A stretch of DNA of 37,867 bases, from assembly GCA_002313255.1 (NCBI GenBank), contig DCBA01000126.1, positions 1-37,867 on the forward strand, in the 5' to 3' direction. The notes under the pieces were generated by a model. That model had not been told where the DNA came from and made no database searches. It was given only the letters and a program-made list of their open reading frames with translations. Source of the stretch: Gammaproteobacteria bacterium UBA1119. Its GTDB lineage: Bacteria > Pseudomonadota > Gammaproteobacteria > Pseudomonadales > Azotimanducaceae. The translations under genes and the position numbers were made by a program. Of the stretch, positions 26,867 through 34,920 are shown piece after piece. How positions within the stretch are numbered: position 1 is the first letter of the stretch; each line of letters opens with the position of its first letter.

Positions 26867-27379
26867 TTAGCTAGAACGTGGTGCCAACTCAAAGAGGAGC
26901 AGCGCGTCGGTATCGACAATGCTTGATGGGGCGGATCCGGCGCCGCCCATGTACTTGCGTTGCAGTTCTGCCAACAACTCTTCGATGGCCGGGTGTTGCG
27001 ACGTCACGGGGATAAGGGTGCGTTCGTAGCGCTTTCCTTCGATTCGGACGATGGCTCGTGGATCTTTTTCGACCTCCAGTGGCCATTGTTTCCACAACCG
27101 TCCGAGCCACGTATTTCGATATCCACAGGGAACATAGATTTTACCCTGGTGCTCAATCATCCAAACCGTGCGTGATCGAGGGGGTGACAAGAGCTGTAAC
27201 TCGATCGTCGGGACGTCGTGGGCGAATATCCAATCGGTTTCGCCTTGAATGAGCTCGCCGCTTTGGAGCGGGCCGCCGGCGACAATGCCAAACGGTCCGT
27301 CGGAGAATCGGACAGCCACTGCGTAGACGGCTCCGACGGCAAGGACGATGCTGATGATGACGACCAGGAATATACGCAT
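26867..27379 (-). CDS. Membrane-anchored conserved hypothetical protein
   Basis: A 170-residue protein with one N-terminal hydrophobic helix (about 4-24), then a short loop (SDGPFGIVAGGPL) and a beta-rich domain: TDWIFAHDVPTIELQL, RSRTVWMIEHQGKIYVPCGY, KDPRAIVRIEGKRYERTLIPV. The domain looks like a small beta-barrel and is reminiscent of flavin split-barrel proteins in strand pattern, but no cofactor motif can be named. I recall similar hypothetical proteins with conserved PPRSRTVW and GKIYVPCGY stretches, with no function. ATG at 27379. It lies 56 bp after the SDR gene and probably shares its transcript. Confidence 0.75.
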   Translation of the reverse strand: MRIFLVVIISIVLAVGAVYAVAVRFSDGPFGIVAGGPLQSGELIQGETDWIFAHDVPTIELQLLSPPRSRTVWMIEHQGKIYVPCGYRNTWLGRLWKQWPLEVEKDPRAIVRIEGKRYERTLIPVTSQHPAIEELLAELQRKYMGGAGSAPSSIVDTDALLLFELAPRSS

Positions 27380-27435
27380 TAGTTCATCGCTCGTTTCTTT
27401 GCACTTGGTTTCGAAAGGGTACGCTTGCCGGGTTG

Positions 27436-28518
27436 CTATTTCAGCTTTGCGGTGACAAGCCCTAAATCCATCATGGTCTGACCGGTTTCACGCAACGTGT
27501 CTTCGATCGTATGCGTTTGCAGGCCGAGGTCGGTGCGGGCCTTGTCGCAGTGCGCGCGAGGGGCATCGTACACTTTGCCGTATTTCTCGAGCACCGGCGC
27601 GAGTTCATCCGGGGCACCTCCAACATCGATATGTGGGAAGAGTTGGAGTAGATGGGCTTGCAGCTGCATACAATCGATTTCGCCGGACTCATCGGTGGCG
27701 CTTAGTTGATACCGGTCACCGTTTCTGCAGACGTCGCTTTCGATCATGAGAACCTGGGACTCGGCGACGTCGCGAACGTCGACGATGTTCCACAGTGCCT
27801 GCCAACCACGTTCGCAAGGTTTTCCCGAAAGCATCCGGCCCAGAAACCACTGCCAGGATCCAATTAGCTCGTGCACTTTGCTAAGTAGCGGTCCGAGAAC
27901 CACGATCGGACATACGGAAATCGACTCGAATTGGCCGTCTTCCTCTGCGACACGATTCACCATGTGCTCAGTCTCCACTTTAGCCATGGCGTAGCCGGTC
28001 TCTCCCTTTTCTTCAAGGTTGTCTAAACTCCAGTTGGGGTCGTTGTCGCGATTGTCTGACGCCCAATCGTTTTCTGTGTAGACGTAGCCGGGCGGCGCCG
28101 GATGTCCGATCGCGGCGAATGAGCTCGTGTAAATAAATCGTTTGACAGTACCCGCTTTTCGCACGGACGCGAGCACGTTTCCGGTACCGTTGACGGCACC
28201 GTCGTATACCTGGCGTGGATTATTGGCTCCGCCATAGCCCATGGCAGTGCCGACATGAAGGACTGCGCTGCATTCCGCAAACGGACGGTCGTAGCTACGA
28301 TTATCGAGCAGGTTAGCGGTATGTAGCTCGACGTTGCCCGAATAACCGGCCCTGTTGAGCGTGAGTAGATGCTCGGTTTTATCTGGATTGTTGGGGTCCG
28401 TGATGCATGCGCGCACGTCGTATCCGTGTTTCAGAAGGGAAAGGACTACGTGTGATCCGATGTAACCGGATGCTCCGGTAACCGCGACGGGTCCGTCAGA
28501 TGATGCTACGGCGGGCAT
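27436..28518 (-). CDS. NAD(P)-dependent extended SDR (epimerase/dihydroflavonol-reductase-like)
   Basis: A 360-residue cytoplasmic oxidoreductase. Rossmann motif GASGYIGSH (G15, G18, G21), the active-site triad with S132/S133 in IYTSSFAAIG, and Y176-AMA-K180 are all present, as in the extended SDR family. The overall pattern (HTANLLD, LHVGTAMG, VKRFIYTSS, WNIVDVRDVA) is closer to dihydroflavonol-4-reductase/cinnamoyl-CoA reductase-like members than to sugar epimerases; the substrate is unknown. ATG at 28518 has a plausible purine stretch (AAAAGGAGAC) just upstream, so the start is well set. The gene is preceded by an AT-rich spacer that probably holds its promoter. Confidence 0.9.
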   Translation of the reverse strand: MPAVASSDGPVAVTGASGYIGSHVVLSLLKHGYDVRACITDPNNPDKTEHLLTLNRAGYSGNVELHTANLLDNRSYDRPFAECSAVLHVGTAMGYGGANNPRQVYDGAVNGTGNVLASVRKAGTVKRFIYTSSFAAIGHPAPPGYVYTENDWASDNRDNDPNWSLDNLEEKGETGYAMAKVETEHMVNRVAEEDGQFESISVCPIVVLGPLLSKVHELIGSWQWFLGRMLSGKPCERGWQALWNIVDVRDVAESQVLMIESDVCRNGDRYQLSATDESGEIDCMQLQAHLLQLFPHIDVGGAPDELAPVLEKYGKVYDAPRAHCDKARTDLGLQTHTIEDTLRETGQTMMDLGLVTAKLK

Positions 28519-28559
28519 AAGTCTCCTTTTGGTCTGAGTTTGATCGTTTTGGCTGCTTA

Positions 28560-28636
28560 GCGTACCGCGAATTGTTACACCGACTCAATTCTATAAAAAA
28601 TAATATAAATCAATTAGATAAGATAATTATATGAAG
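28560..28636. promoter_or_regulatory. AT-rich intergenic spacer, likely promoter region of the SDR gene
   Basis: Between the sulfatase stop and the SDR start lies a strongly AT-rich stretch (28585-28640 is largely A/T, with runs such as AAAAAATAATATAAAT), unlike the ~50% GC around it. Several minus-strand TATAAT-like hexamers can be drawn, but none with a clear -35 partner. It could also be an H-NS-type or IHF-friendly region; this is inference. Confidence 0.35.
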
Positions 28637-30208
28637 TTAATTCGAGTTCTTTGGTGGTGGCATTTGAAATTCCGCTAAGGGCCCTGCGTAGGGCTCCATT
28701 TCGTAACGACATGGCTGTTCCATGAGACGTGGATCGTTCTGTTCCCGAAGAACAGAGAACAAGCGCTCTTGCATGGCTTTGCGAATATTTGCGTATGTGG
28801 GATCGTCGGCGACGTTATGCATGTAATCCGGATCATCGTTGAGATCGTAGAGTTCTTCACGTGGACGCTTTCCGAAAGCGAGTTGGTACAGCGGCTCGAC
28901 ATCGAGTTCTTCGCGATGATGAATCATCCAGGCTTTTGTCGGGCTGGCGTCTAAATCGGCGTAGGCAACCATCGTGTTGTATGCCAACTGGTCATAGTCC
29001 GGCGTGGGTGTTGAAGGATCGTCGAGGCCCGCCGGGTCGCCCATGGGCCAGCGATCGGGCTCGAAGTTAATAATATAGATATAGTCCTTCGTGCGTAGAG
29101 ATCGCTGGGGGTAGGGAAGGTAGCCGTCACGGGCGACATGGACATGACGTTCACGGCCAGTGACCACAAAATCTCTCGAACTGTCAATTTGCCCGCTCGC
29201 GCTGCTTTTAAGTATGGGTATCAGACTCTTAGCCGTCATGGTCTTGGGAGGATCAATGCCGCCCGCCTCGCAGAATGTCGGCGCGAGATCCATGAGGTTC
29301 ACGAAGTCGTCAATGACCCGTCCAGGTTCGATGTGGCCTGGCCAGCGTGCAGCGAGTGCAACCTCGCAACCGATATCGTACAGGTTGCATTTCGCTCTAG
29401 GTATTCCGGGAATTCCATGATCGCCGCTGACAACAAATAAGGTATTTTCTAGCACGTTTGCGAGCGCTAGTTCGTCAAGAAGGATGCCGATGCCTTGGTC
29501 GACGGCGAGACACTCGCCAAGGTAATCGGCGGCGTCCTCGCGTATTTCGTGGACGTCTGGGAGGAACGCCGGTAAGTGTCCCCGCACAGCATCGGGATCG
29601 ATGTCCCAGAGGGCGTGACCCGAACCACGTTCCCATGTTCGGTGGGTGTTGGTGGGTCCCCACCAATAGCAGAAGGGCTTGTCGTCGGGACGAGCATCGA
29701 GAAACGCACGGAAGTTTTGGCGGGTCTCGCCGTATAACACTTGCTTGGCACCCTCGATCCCGAATTCGGCCGCGTTCTCGGTTACCCAGTGAGAAAACTG
29801 ATTGAATTGGTAACCGGCGGGTTGGTACTGGGTCCTCTCGGCTCCGATCGGCGCATTCGTCGTACGTCCAGGACTCCACACCTTGTACTGATACCCGATG
29901 AAATAGTCGCCCCTATTTTCCAGTTCGATGGGAAAGGTCGGGATGTTGTCGTCCCAGACGGCGCCCACAAGGATAGCGCCTAAGCCGGTTTGCCAGAAAT
30001 ATTGGCCCGACAAAATTGAGCTGCGGCACGGCGTACAGGAAGGTGCCGGTACCAATGCGTTTAAAAAAAGCGCACCTTCGCGGGCGACTCGGTCGAAATG
30101 CGGCGTATCGATGAGCGCCGAGAGAGATTGAGAGCCCTCGTGTTTTTGGTAAGCACTAGCGTAGCGACCCCAGTCGTCGGCGAAGGCGAAGACGATGTTC
30201 GGTGCCAT
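28637..30208 (-). CDS. Type I sulfatase (formylglycine-dependent arylsulfatase family)
   Basis: A 523-residue hydrolase of the alkaline-phosphatase-like fold. The formylglycine site is C58-T-P-C61-R62 followed by SSILSGQ, matching CxPxR. The calcium-ligating aspartates are in FADDWG (D11, D12), and SGDHG with a following lysine (about 272-284) completes the metal/sulfate site. The C-terminal LYDLNDDPDYMHNVADDP is typical of sulfatases. No signal peptide is visible, so it may act in the cytoplasm. ATG 30208 is preferred over the upstream TTG at 30238, since family members begin with a short lead before NIVFAFADD. The substrate is unknown; no maturase gene is present in the window. Confidence 0.92.
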   Translation of the reverse strand: MAPNIVFAFADDWGRYASAYQKHEGSQSLSALIDTPHFDRVAREGALFLNALVPAPSCTPCRSSILSGQYFWQTGLGAILVGAVWDDNIPTFPIELENRGDYFIGYQYKVWSPGRTTNAPIGAERTQYQPAGYQFNQFSHWVTENAAEFGIEGAKQVLYGETRQNFRAFLDARPDDKPFCYWWGPTNTHRTWERGSGHALWDIDPDAVRGHLPAFLPDVHEIREDAADYLGECLAVDQGIGILLDELALANVLENTLFVVSGDHGIPGIPRAKCNLYDIGCEVALAARWPGHIEPGRVIDDFVNLMDLAPTFCEAGGIDPPKTMTAKSLIPILKSSASGQIDSSRDFVVTGRERHVHVARDGYLPYPQRSLRTKDYIYIINFEPDRWPMGDPAGLDDPSTPTPDYDQLAYNTMVAYADLDASPTKAWMIHHREELDVEPLYQLAFGKRPREELYDLNDDPDYMHNVADDPTYANIRKAMQERLFSVLREQNDPRLMEQPCRYEMEPYAGPLAEFQMPPPKNSN

Positions 30209-30297
30209 GTTGCTGCCCGCTATCACAGTGGACCTCAAGCATAGAACACGATTGCCTGTTGAGAACCGACTAAATTGTTCGAATTACCACTTCTGCC

Positions 30298-32118
30298 TCA
30301 GGGTTCGATATGGCCCTGACGTAGGATGTGGAGGCGATCGACGTCAAGATCGTTCCACGCTTCGATGGTACCGTTGGGCCAGCGTACGGTAACTTGTTGA
30401 ATCGTCTCCGTTGGCCCGAGCCCAAACGTGAGTGGTAATTCGACTTGGGATAGGTAGCTGCGGGTTGGCATCACGGTTCGATGCTGCTGCCCGTTTGGTG
30501 ACAACAACGTAACCGTCGCGCCGATTGCGTTCGGGTTGGGCGGTTTGGATTTAAGCTGCAAGCGCACCCAGTGGTTGTCCGTTGCTACGTCGTTTCGCAA
30601 CAACGAGGCCTTGCCATTGACCTGAGTCAGGATGATGTCGAGATCTCCATCGCCATCGATGTCCGCGTACGCGGCTCCTCGGCCGGCGCGTGCGATCCCA
30701 AGATCACCGGTATTCCGAGCGAGCTGGTATGGGCGAGAACATTTGGACGGGCAGTTCCAGAATAACTGCACGGGCTGGCGATATTGCTGACTTGCTTGGA
30801 CGCGGTTGATATCCGGTTCGACGTGGCCGTTGGTTGCGAGAAGGTCGAGTCGTCCATCAAGATCCGCGTCGAAAAATACGAGACCGAAGGTGAGTGCTCG
30901 GCGTGAGTCGGCGCCAATACCCGCGACAATGGCGTTATCGCTGAACACGTCTTCGTTTTCCCTTAACACGTAGAACGACGACATCTCGTTAGCAAAGTTA
31001 CCGATGGCAAGCGAAAGACTGCCGTTATCGCCATTGCGAGCAGCGTCGATGCCCATCGCGCCGGTCGCTAATCCAGCGCTATCAAAGGCAAACCCGTAAT
31101 CGACCCCACGCTCTAGAAAACCACCGTCTTGCTGATTGACGAAAAGAAAATTGCGGACGGTATCATTGGCAACCGCTAGATCGAGCCAGCCGTCGCCATT
31201 AATATCGACGGGGAGTACTGCGAGCCCTTTACCGACTGCCAGTGGGGACCCCTCCTGAGTCACTGCGATGCCAGCCTCTATCGTGACATCGACGAATTGC
31301 CCGTTGTCGTTTCGGTAAAGGTAGTTATGGGTGCCCGAGAAATCGGTTGGCGGCCCGTACGCCCGACCAATACCTGTCAGTCGATAATCGACTTCGCGAT
31401 CGATTTCCCTCGACCAGCCGACGTAGTTGGTGACGAAAAGGTCGAGGTCGTCATCGTGGTCAAAGTCGAAGAACGCGGCGCTGGTACTCCACGCATCGTT
31501 TGCGCCGGCAACGCCGGTATCCGCCGTAGCGTCCTCAAAATGCGTCCCGCGAATGTTGCGCATTAATTTGTTACTGCCGTACGCAGAAATAAATACGTCA
31601 ACGTAACCATCGCTATCGTAGTCACCGACTGCGATGCCCATCCCGTATAGTCTGACGTCGAATGCGGCGTCTAGCGTGATGTCGTTGAACGTTCCATCGC
31701 CGTTGTTCCTATAGAGACGAGAGCGAGGCGATGGTCCGGGCGTCGCGTGCCACGGCCAGTTATTCGAATTCACGAGGACGATGTCTTGATGACCGTCGTT
31801 GTCAAAATCAAGGAACGCAACACCCCCACCCATGGTCTCAGGCAAGAGGCGTTCGCCGTAGGCGCCGTTGACGTGTGTAAAGTCGAGGCCTGCGGACGAG
31901 GTGATATCCGTGAAGACAAGGTCCGGTGTGCTCAGGGTATCGCGCTTGATACTGCTTGGCCCGAGCGCCTCGCGGAGCTCAATCGGCTTCGGTTCCGTGC
32001 GATTGAATCGCTGCCCGAGGAGAACAAGAAGTCCGATAAGGATGACGGCGGCGATCGCGATGAGTGATCGTTGGAAAGCCTGTCGAATGCGTGCTTCGTC
32101 GCGTTCGGTATCACTCAT
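30298..32118 (-). CDS. CRTAC1-family protein with N-terminal membrane anchor (FG-GAP/VCBS plus ASPIC/UnbV)
   Basis: A 606-residue protein. A single hydrophobic segment (about 19-36) preceded by a charged stretch anchors it in the membrane. Calcium-binding propeller motifs follow (LDFDNDGHQDIVLVN, GDYDSDGYVDVFIS, FDFDHDDDLDLFVTN, VDINGDGWLDLAVAND, FDADLDGRLDLLATN, DIDGDGDLDIILT), ending in the ASPIC/UnbV domain (about 520-600: IGATVTLLSPNG, SYLSQVELPLTFGLG, VTVRWPNG). It differs from the lipoprotein paralogue at 15853 in anchor type. The start ATG overlaps the stop of the cytochrome gene by ATGA (32115-32118), so translation is coupled. 89 bp separate its stop from the sulfatase start. Confidence 0.9.
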   Translation of the reverse strand: MSDTERDEARIRQAFQRSLIAIAAVILIGLLVLLGQRFNRTEPKPIELREALGPSSIKRDTLSTPDLVFTDITSSAGLDFTHVNGAYGERLLPETMGGGVAFLDFDNDGHQDIVLVNSNNWPWHATPGPSPRSRLYRNNGDGTFNDITLDAAFDVRLYGMGIAVGDYDSDGYVDVFISAYGSNKLMRNIRGTHFEDATADTGVAGANDAWSTSAAFFDFDHDDDLDLFVTNYVGWSREIDREVDYRLTGIGRAYGPPTDFSGTHNYLYRNDNGQFVDVTIEAGIAVTQEGSPLAVGKGLAVLPVDINGDGWLDLAVANDTVRNFLFVNQQDGGFLERGVDYGFAFDSAGLATGAMGIDAARNGDNGSLSLAIGNFANEMSSFYVLRENEDVFSDNAIVAGIGADSRRALTFGLVFFDADLDGRLDLLATNGHVEPDINRVQASQQYRQPVQLFWNCPSKCSRPYQLARNTGDLGIARAGRGAAYADIDGDGDLDIILTQVNGKASLLRNDVATDNHWVRLQLKSKPPNPNAIGATVTLLSPNGQQHRTVMPTRSYLSQVELPLTFGLGPTETIQQVTVRWPNGTIEAWNDLDVDRLHILRQGHIEP

Positions 32119-34835
32119 CGGTCGACCGGCAAACCGTATGCTCCGCGACGTTGCAACTCGTAGATCACCACAGCCTCTGAAGCGTGGTTAGCGGCCGGAT
32201 CGCTCCGTCGGGCCGACGCTAACGCGAGATCGTGGGCGTTGTCGTCACGCCGATACTTCTCGTGAAGTCGGCGGTGTTTTTCGGCCTGAGTCGAACGATC
32301 AAGACGGGCGAAGACCTGAGTGAGACCGTAATGGGCGGTCACGTTTTCGGGGTCGATCTGCAGGGATTGCTGGTAGTGATTGGCGGCTCGATCTAACCAT
32401 TCGACCTCCATGCGGTCGGAGGCGGCTAATTTCGACCGCTCAAATAACGTTTGCGCCAAAGTATTTTGCAGCCTGTAGTCTAAGGAGAAATCGAAGCCCC
32501 GTGCTCTAGCTTCCGGGTAGTTGGTTTGAGTAAGCGCGTTAAATGCATCGATGGCGGCATCTAAATTACCGTTCTGGAGATCCACCAATCCACCGAACCA
32601 ATCGATGGACCATGGGTACGCTCCTTGCGTGCTGGCCGATTGCAATGCGTCGACGGCTTCGTCCAACCGACCCTCGCGAAGGAGTACACGAGCCAAATTC
32701 AGCGCACCTTCGGGGCGATGCAGTTTTATCACGTGGCGAAAGGCGGCTTCTGCTTGCCGAAGTTGTCCACGATCTGGTTTCCGCAATAACCCAATACCGT
32801 AGTCGTTCCAACGCTGCCATTCTGGTATGGCCGGAGAATCAGTTTGGCTGGCTCCCGTGTTCGGGAACACTACGCGGTCTTCGGCGATCGTTGTTACTGG
32901 AAGGTCGTTACGCACGAACGCGTCTCCGAGGAAGGCGCGGGTGTATGCGGTATCAAATTTTCGATACTGCAAACGTGCCGTGAGCTCGATGGGGGAAGTC
33001 ACGGATGCGGGAATCTCAAGACGATACTGAATCACGTCCGCGGCGCCGGGTGGGATTTGATGATCGTAGAGTTTGGTGAAAATGTCTTCGGCATTGCGGC
33101 GATCGATCCGCGTGCCCCGACGATCGAGGACATAGGCGTTGACAAAGTGCGACCATGGATCGAGTCCACCGTCGCTATTGCGAAGGGCACCGCTGCGACC
33201 GATGGTCTTGCCCTCAGTCGTCGCGGCCACGTCGAGCCAGATCTGATTCGAATCTGCGGTCCCCTCAGAAAATAGATGCCCGAGCGTCAGTGTTCGGATG
33301 ACGATGTCGATGAGATACGTCGACCCTGGTTTGAGCATCGGGACGCTGGGGCGTATGGCGTCATCCACGGGTGCCTCGATGTTGACACCTTCGCGAACCG
33401 CAAAGATATCGACTCGAAGCGAGTTTTTCAGAATCGATCGATGTTTTTCATTCACGCCCGGTGGCATGTCGAGTAGGTGCGGTATCGCGGTGTTGGCAGC
33501 AGGAAAATGGTGACCGTGAATCGCCATGGTGCCTGTCAGCGGGTCAGGTTTTGCCCCGAAATCCGACGAAGGCGTTAACGGCATGTGGCACTCGTTGCAA
33601 TTGTCGACCGCTTGATCAGGGTAATAGAAGCTTGCGACACCGTGTCCCGAGACGCCGCTCAGGAGATACGAGTCGTAATGATTTTGGCCCCGAAGCCAGC
33701 GGTAATGGTTGAGTTCCTTCGGTAGATGAACTTTATGACATGTGCCACAAAATTCAGCGCTCTTGTGGAGTGGTTTTAGGAAGGTCTTTTTATGGAACGA
33801 CGGCTTCCCTTTAATAAGGATGCCGTTCAGCCACACTAACCTTGGGTCGTCTGAAAACGCAAAAGGATAGTGTTCGGGCGCGCTGATTAGATAATCGGCA
33901 TTTCCGCGTGGACTATTCAATTGTTCGATGGCATGGCATGCGACACAGGTAATGCCCGCGTCGGCCGTTGGATGTTTTACGTCGTCAAAGTCGGGGTCGT
34001 CAAAGGCGCCGGAAAAGAGCGGGACTGGATCGTGGCATCCCGCGCAAAACCGAGCGGCGCGAACGTTACCGTCGCGCGCCATGGCCATTTGGCGCGTGTT
34101 GCGCACCGAAAATAGGTAGGCGGGATTATTAAATGAGGCGAACCGATGAGCGCTATATTGCCACTGAGCATGGATATCTTGGTGGCATCCGGCGCAGTAT
34201 TCGTCGCGCATCAGATCGGCCGCGTCGATGAATCGTCCATCGGCCGGTCGAGCAAGTGAGGGAAAGAAATATGGTTCTGGGGCGAGCGTACGCTCGACAC
34301 GCTGTGTTTCGCTCAGCCACACGCCGGCCACGCTGAGCCCGATGCTTGCCACGCCAATGCCGATCCCCGTTCCCCACCGAATGCGCGATCCAGCTAAGCG
34401 GTGCAGGATAAAGAGCCAGGCGAGAACTAACGGCGCGATAACGTGCAACCAGTAAAGGCTTTCGCGCCCGAGCGGATCTCGTATTTCAACGATAGGCATG
34501 CCGCGGGTTAGGGCGACACCGGTGATCAATAGAACCACTAGCGTGACAAAAAGTGCGAGTCCGAGACGCACGGCAATCCGATTGGGTCGATCGATGGCAC
34601 GCCGCAGGTGGAGGATCGCGTAAACGATCGATGGGACGATAATGACAATACCAAGGGCAAGGTGTGCCAGAAACGCGGTCTGATAGACGGCGTTTTCAAG
34701 AGTGACGTCGTTCAACCACTGCAAGAACGTGACGGTCGCGAGGTAGACGGAGTCGACGACCAGCAGCGAAAAAATCACCATGACAGCGACGAGCAGTTTA
34801 CGTAGTCCTGGGCTGACGACCTCAGCGGCTTGCAA
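32115..34835 (-). CDS. Five-haem cytochrome c with N-terminal membrane helices and C-terminal TPR domain
   Basis: A 906-residue fusion. About five hydrophobic segments at the N-terminus (about 13-34, 53-76, 90-110, 127-146, 155-175) resemble a cytochrome-b561-like membrane block. A multihaem domain with five CxxCH sites follows (cysteines beginning at about 214, 264, 297, 363 and 413), then a beta-rich region and TPR repeats (about 690-880, e.g. PEGALNLARVLLREGRLDEA). CxxCH domains require export, so the haem part is presumably periplasmic and the protein an electron-transfer component. The TTG at 34835 follows AGGA; it overlaps the CRTAC1 gene downstream by 4 nt. An internal ATG at residue 19 is a less likely start. 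Confidence 0.88.
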   Translation of the reverse strand: MQAAEVVSPGLRKLLVAVMVIFSLLVVDSVYLATVTFLQWLNDVTLENAVYQTAFLAHLALGIVIIVPSIVYAILHLRRAIDRPNRIAVRLGLALFVTLVVLLITGVALTRGMPIVEIRDPLGRESLYWLHVIAPLVLAWLFILHRLAGSRIRWGTGIGIGVASIGLSVAGVWLSETQRVERTLAPEPYFFPSLARPADGRFIDAADLMRDEYCAGCHQDIHAQWQYSAHRFASFNNPAYLFSVRNTRQMAMARDGNVRAARFCAGCHDPVPLFSGAFDDPDFDDVKHPTADAGITCVACHAIEQLNSPRGNADYLISAPEHYPFAFSDDPRLVWLNGILIKGKPSFHKKTFLKPLHKSAEFCGTCHKVHLPKELNHYRWLRGQNHYDSYLLSGVSGHGVASFYYPDQAVDNCNECHMPLTPSSDFGAKPDPLTGTMAIHGHHFPAANTAIPHLLDMPPGVNEKHRSILKNSLRVDIFAVREGVNIEAPVDDAIRPSVPMLKPGSTYLIDIVIRTLTLGHLFSEGTADSNQIWLDVAATTEGKTIGRSGALRNSDGGLDPWSHFVNAYVLDRRGTRIDRRNAEDIFTKLYDHQIPPGAADVIQYRLEIPASVTSPIELTARLQYRKFDTAYTRAFLGDAFVRNDLPVTTIAEDRVVFPNTGASQTDSPAIPEWQRWNDYGIGLLRKPDRGQLRQAEAAFRHVIKLHRPEGALNLARVLLREGRLDEAVDALQSASTQGAYPWSIDWFGGLVDLQNGNLDAAIDAFNALTQTNYPEARARGFDFSLDYRLQNTLAQTLFERSKLAASDRMEVEWLDRAANHYQQSLQIDPENVTAHYGLTQVFARLDRSTQAEKHRRLHEKYRRDDNAHDLALASARRSDPAANHASEAVVIYELQRRGAYGLPVDR

Positions 34836-34920
34836 GACGTGTCCTGCTAATGAAATAAGTGGATATGCGATACCGCGGGAATCGACCGCACTGTTGTGTC
34901 AGACATTGTGGCATCAAGAG

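Noticed and set aside
29138..29805. Several plus-strand ORFs inside the sulfatase gene
   Set aside because: They are shadows of the sulfatase frame with no recognisable motif.
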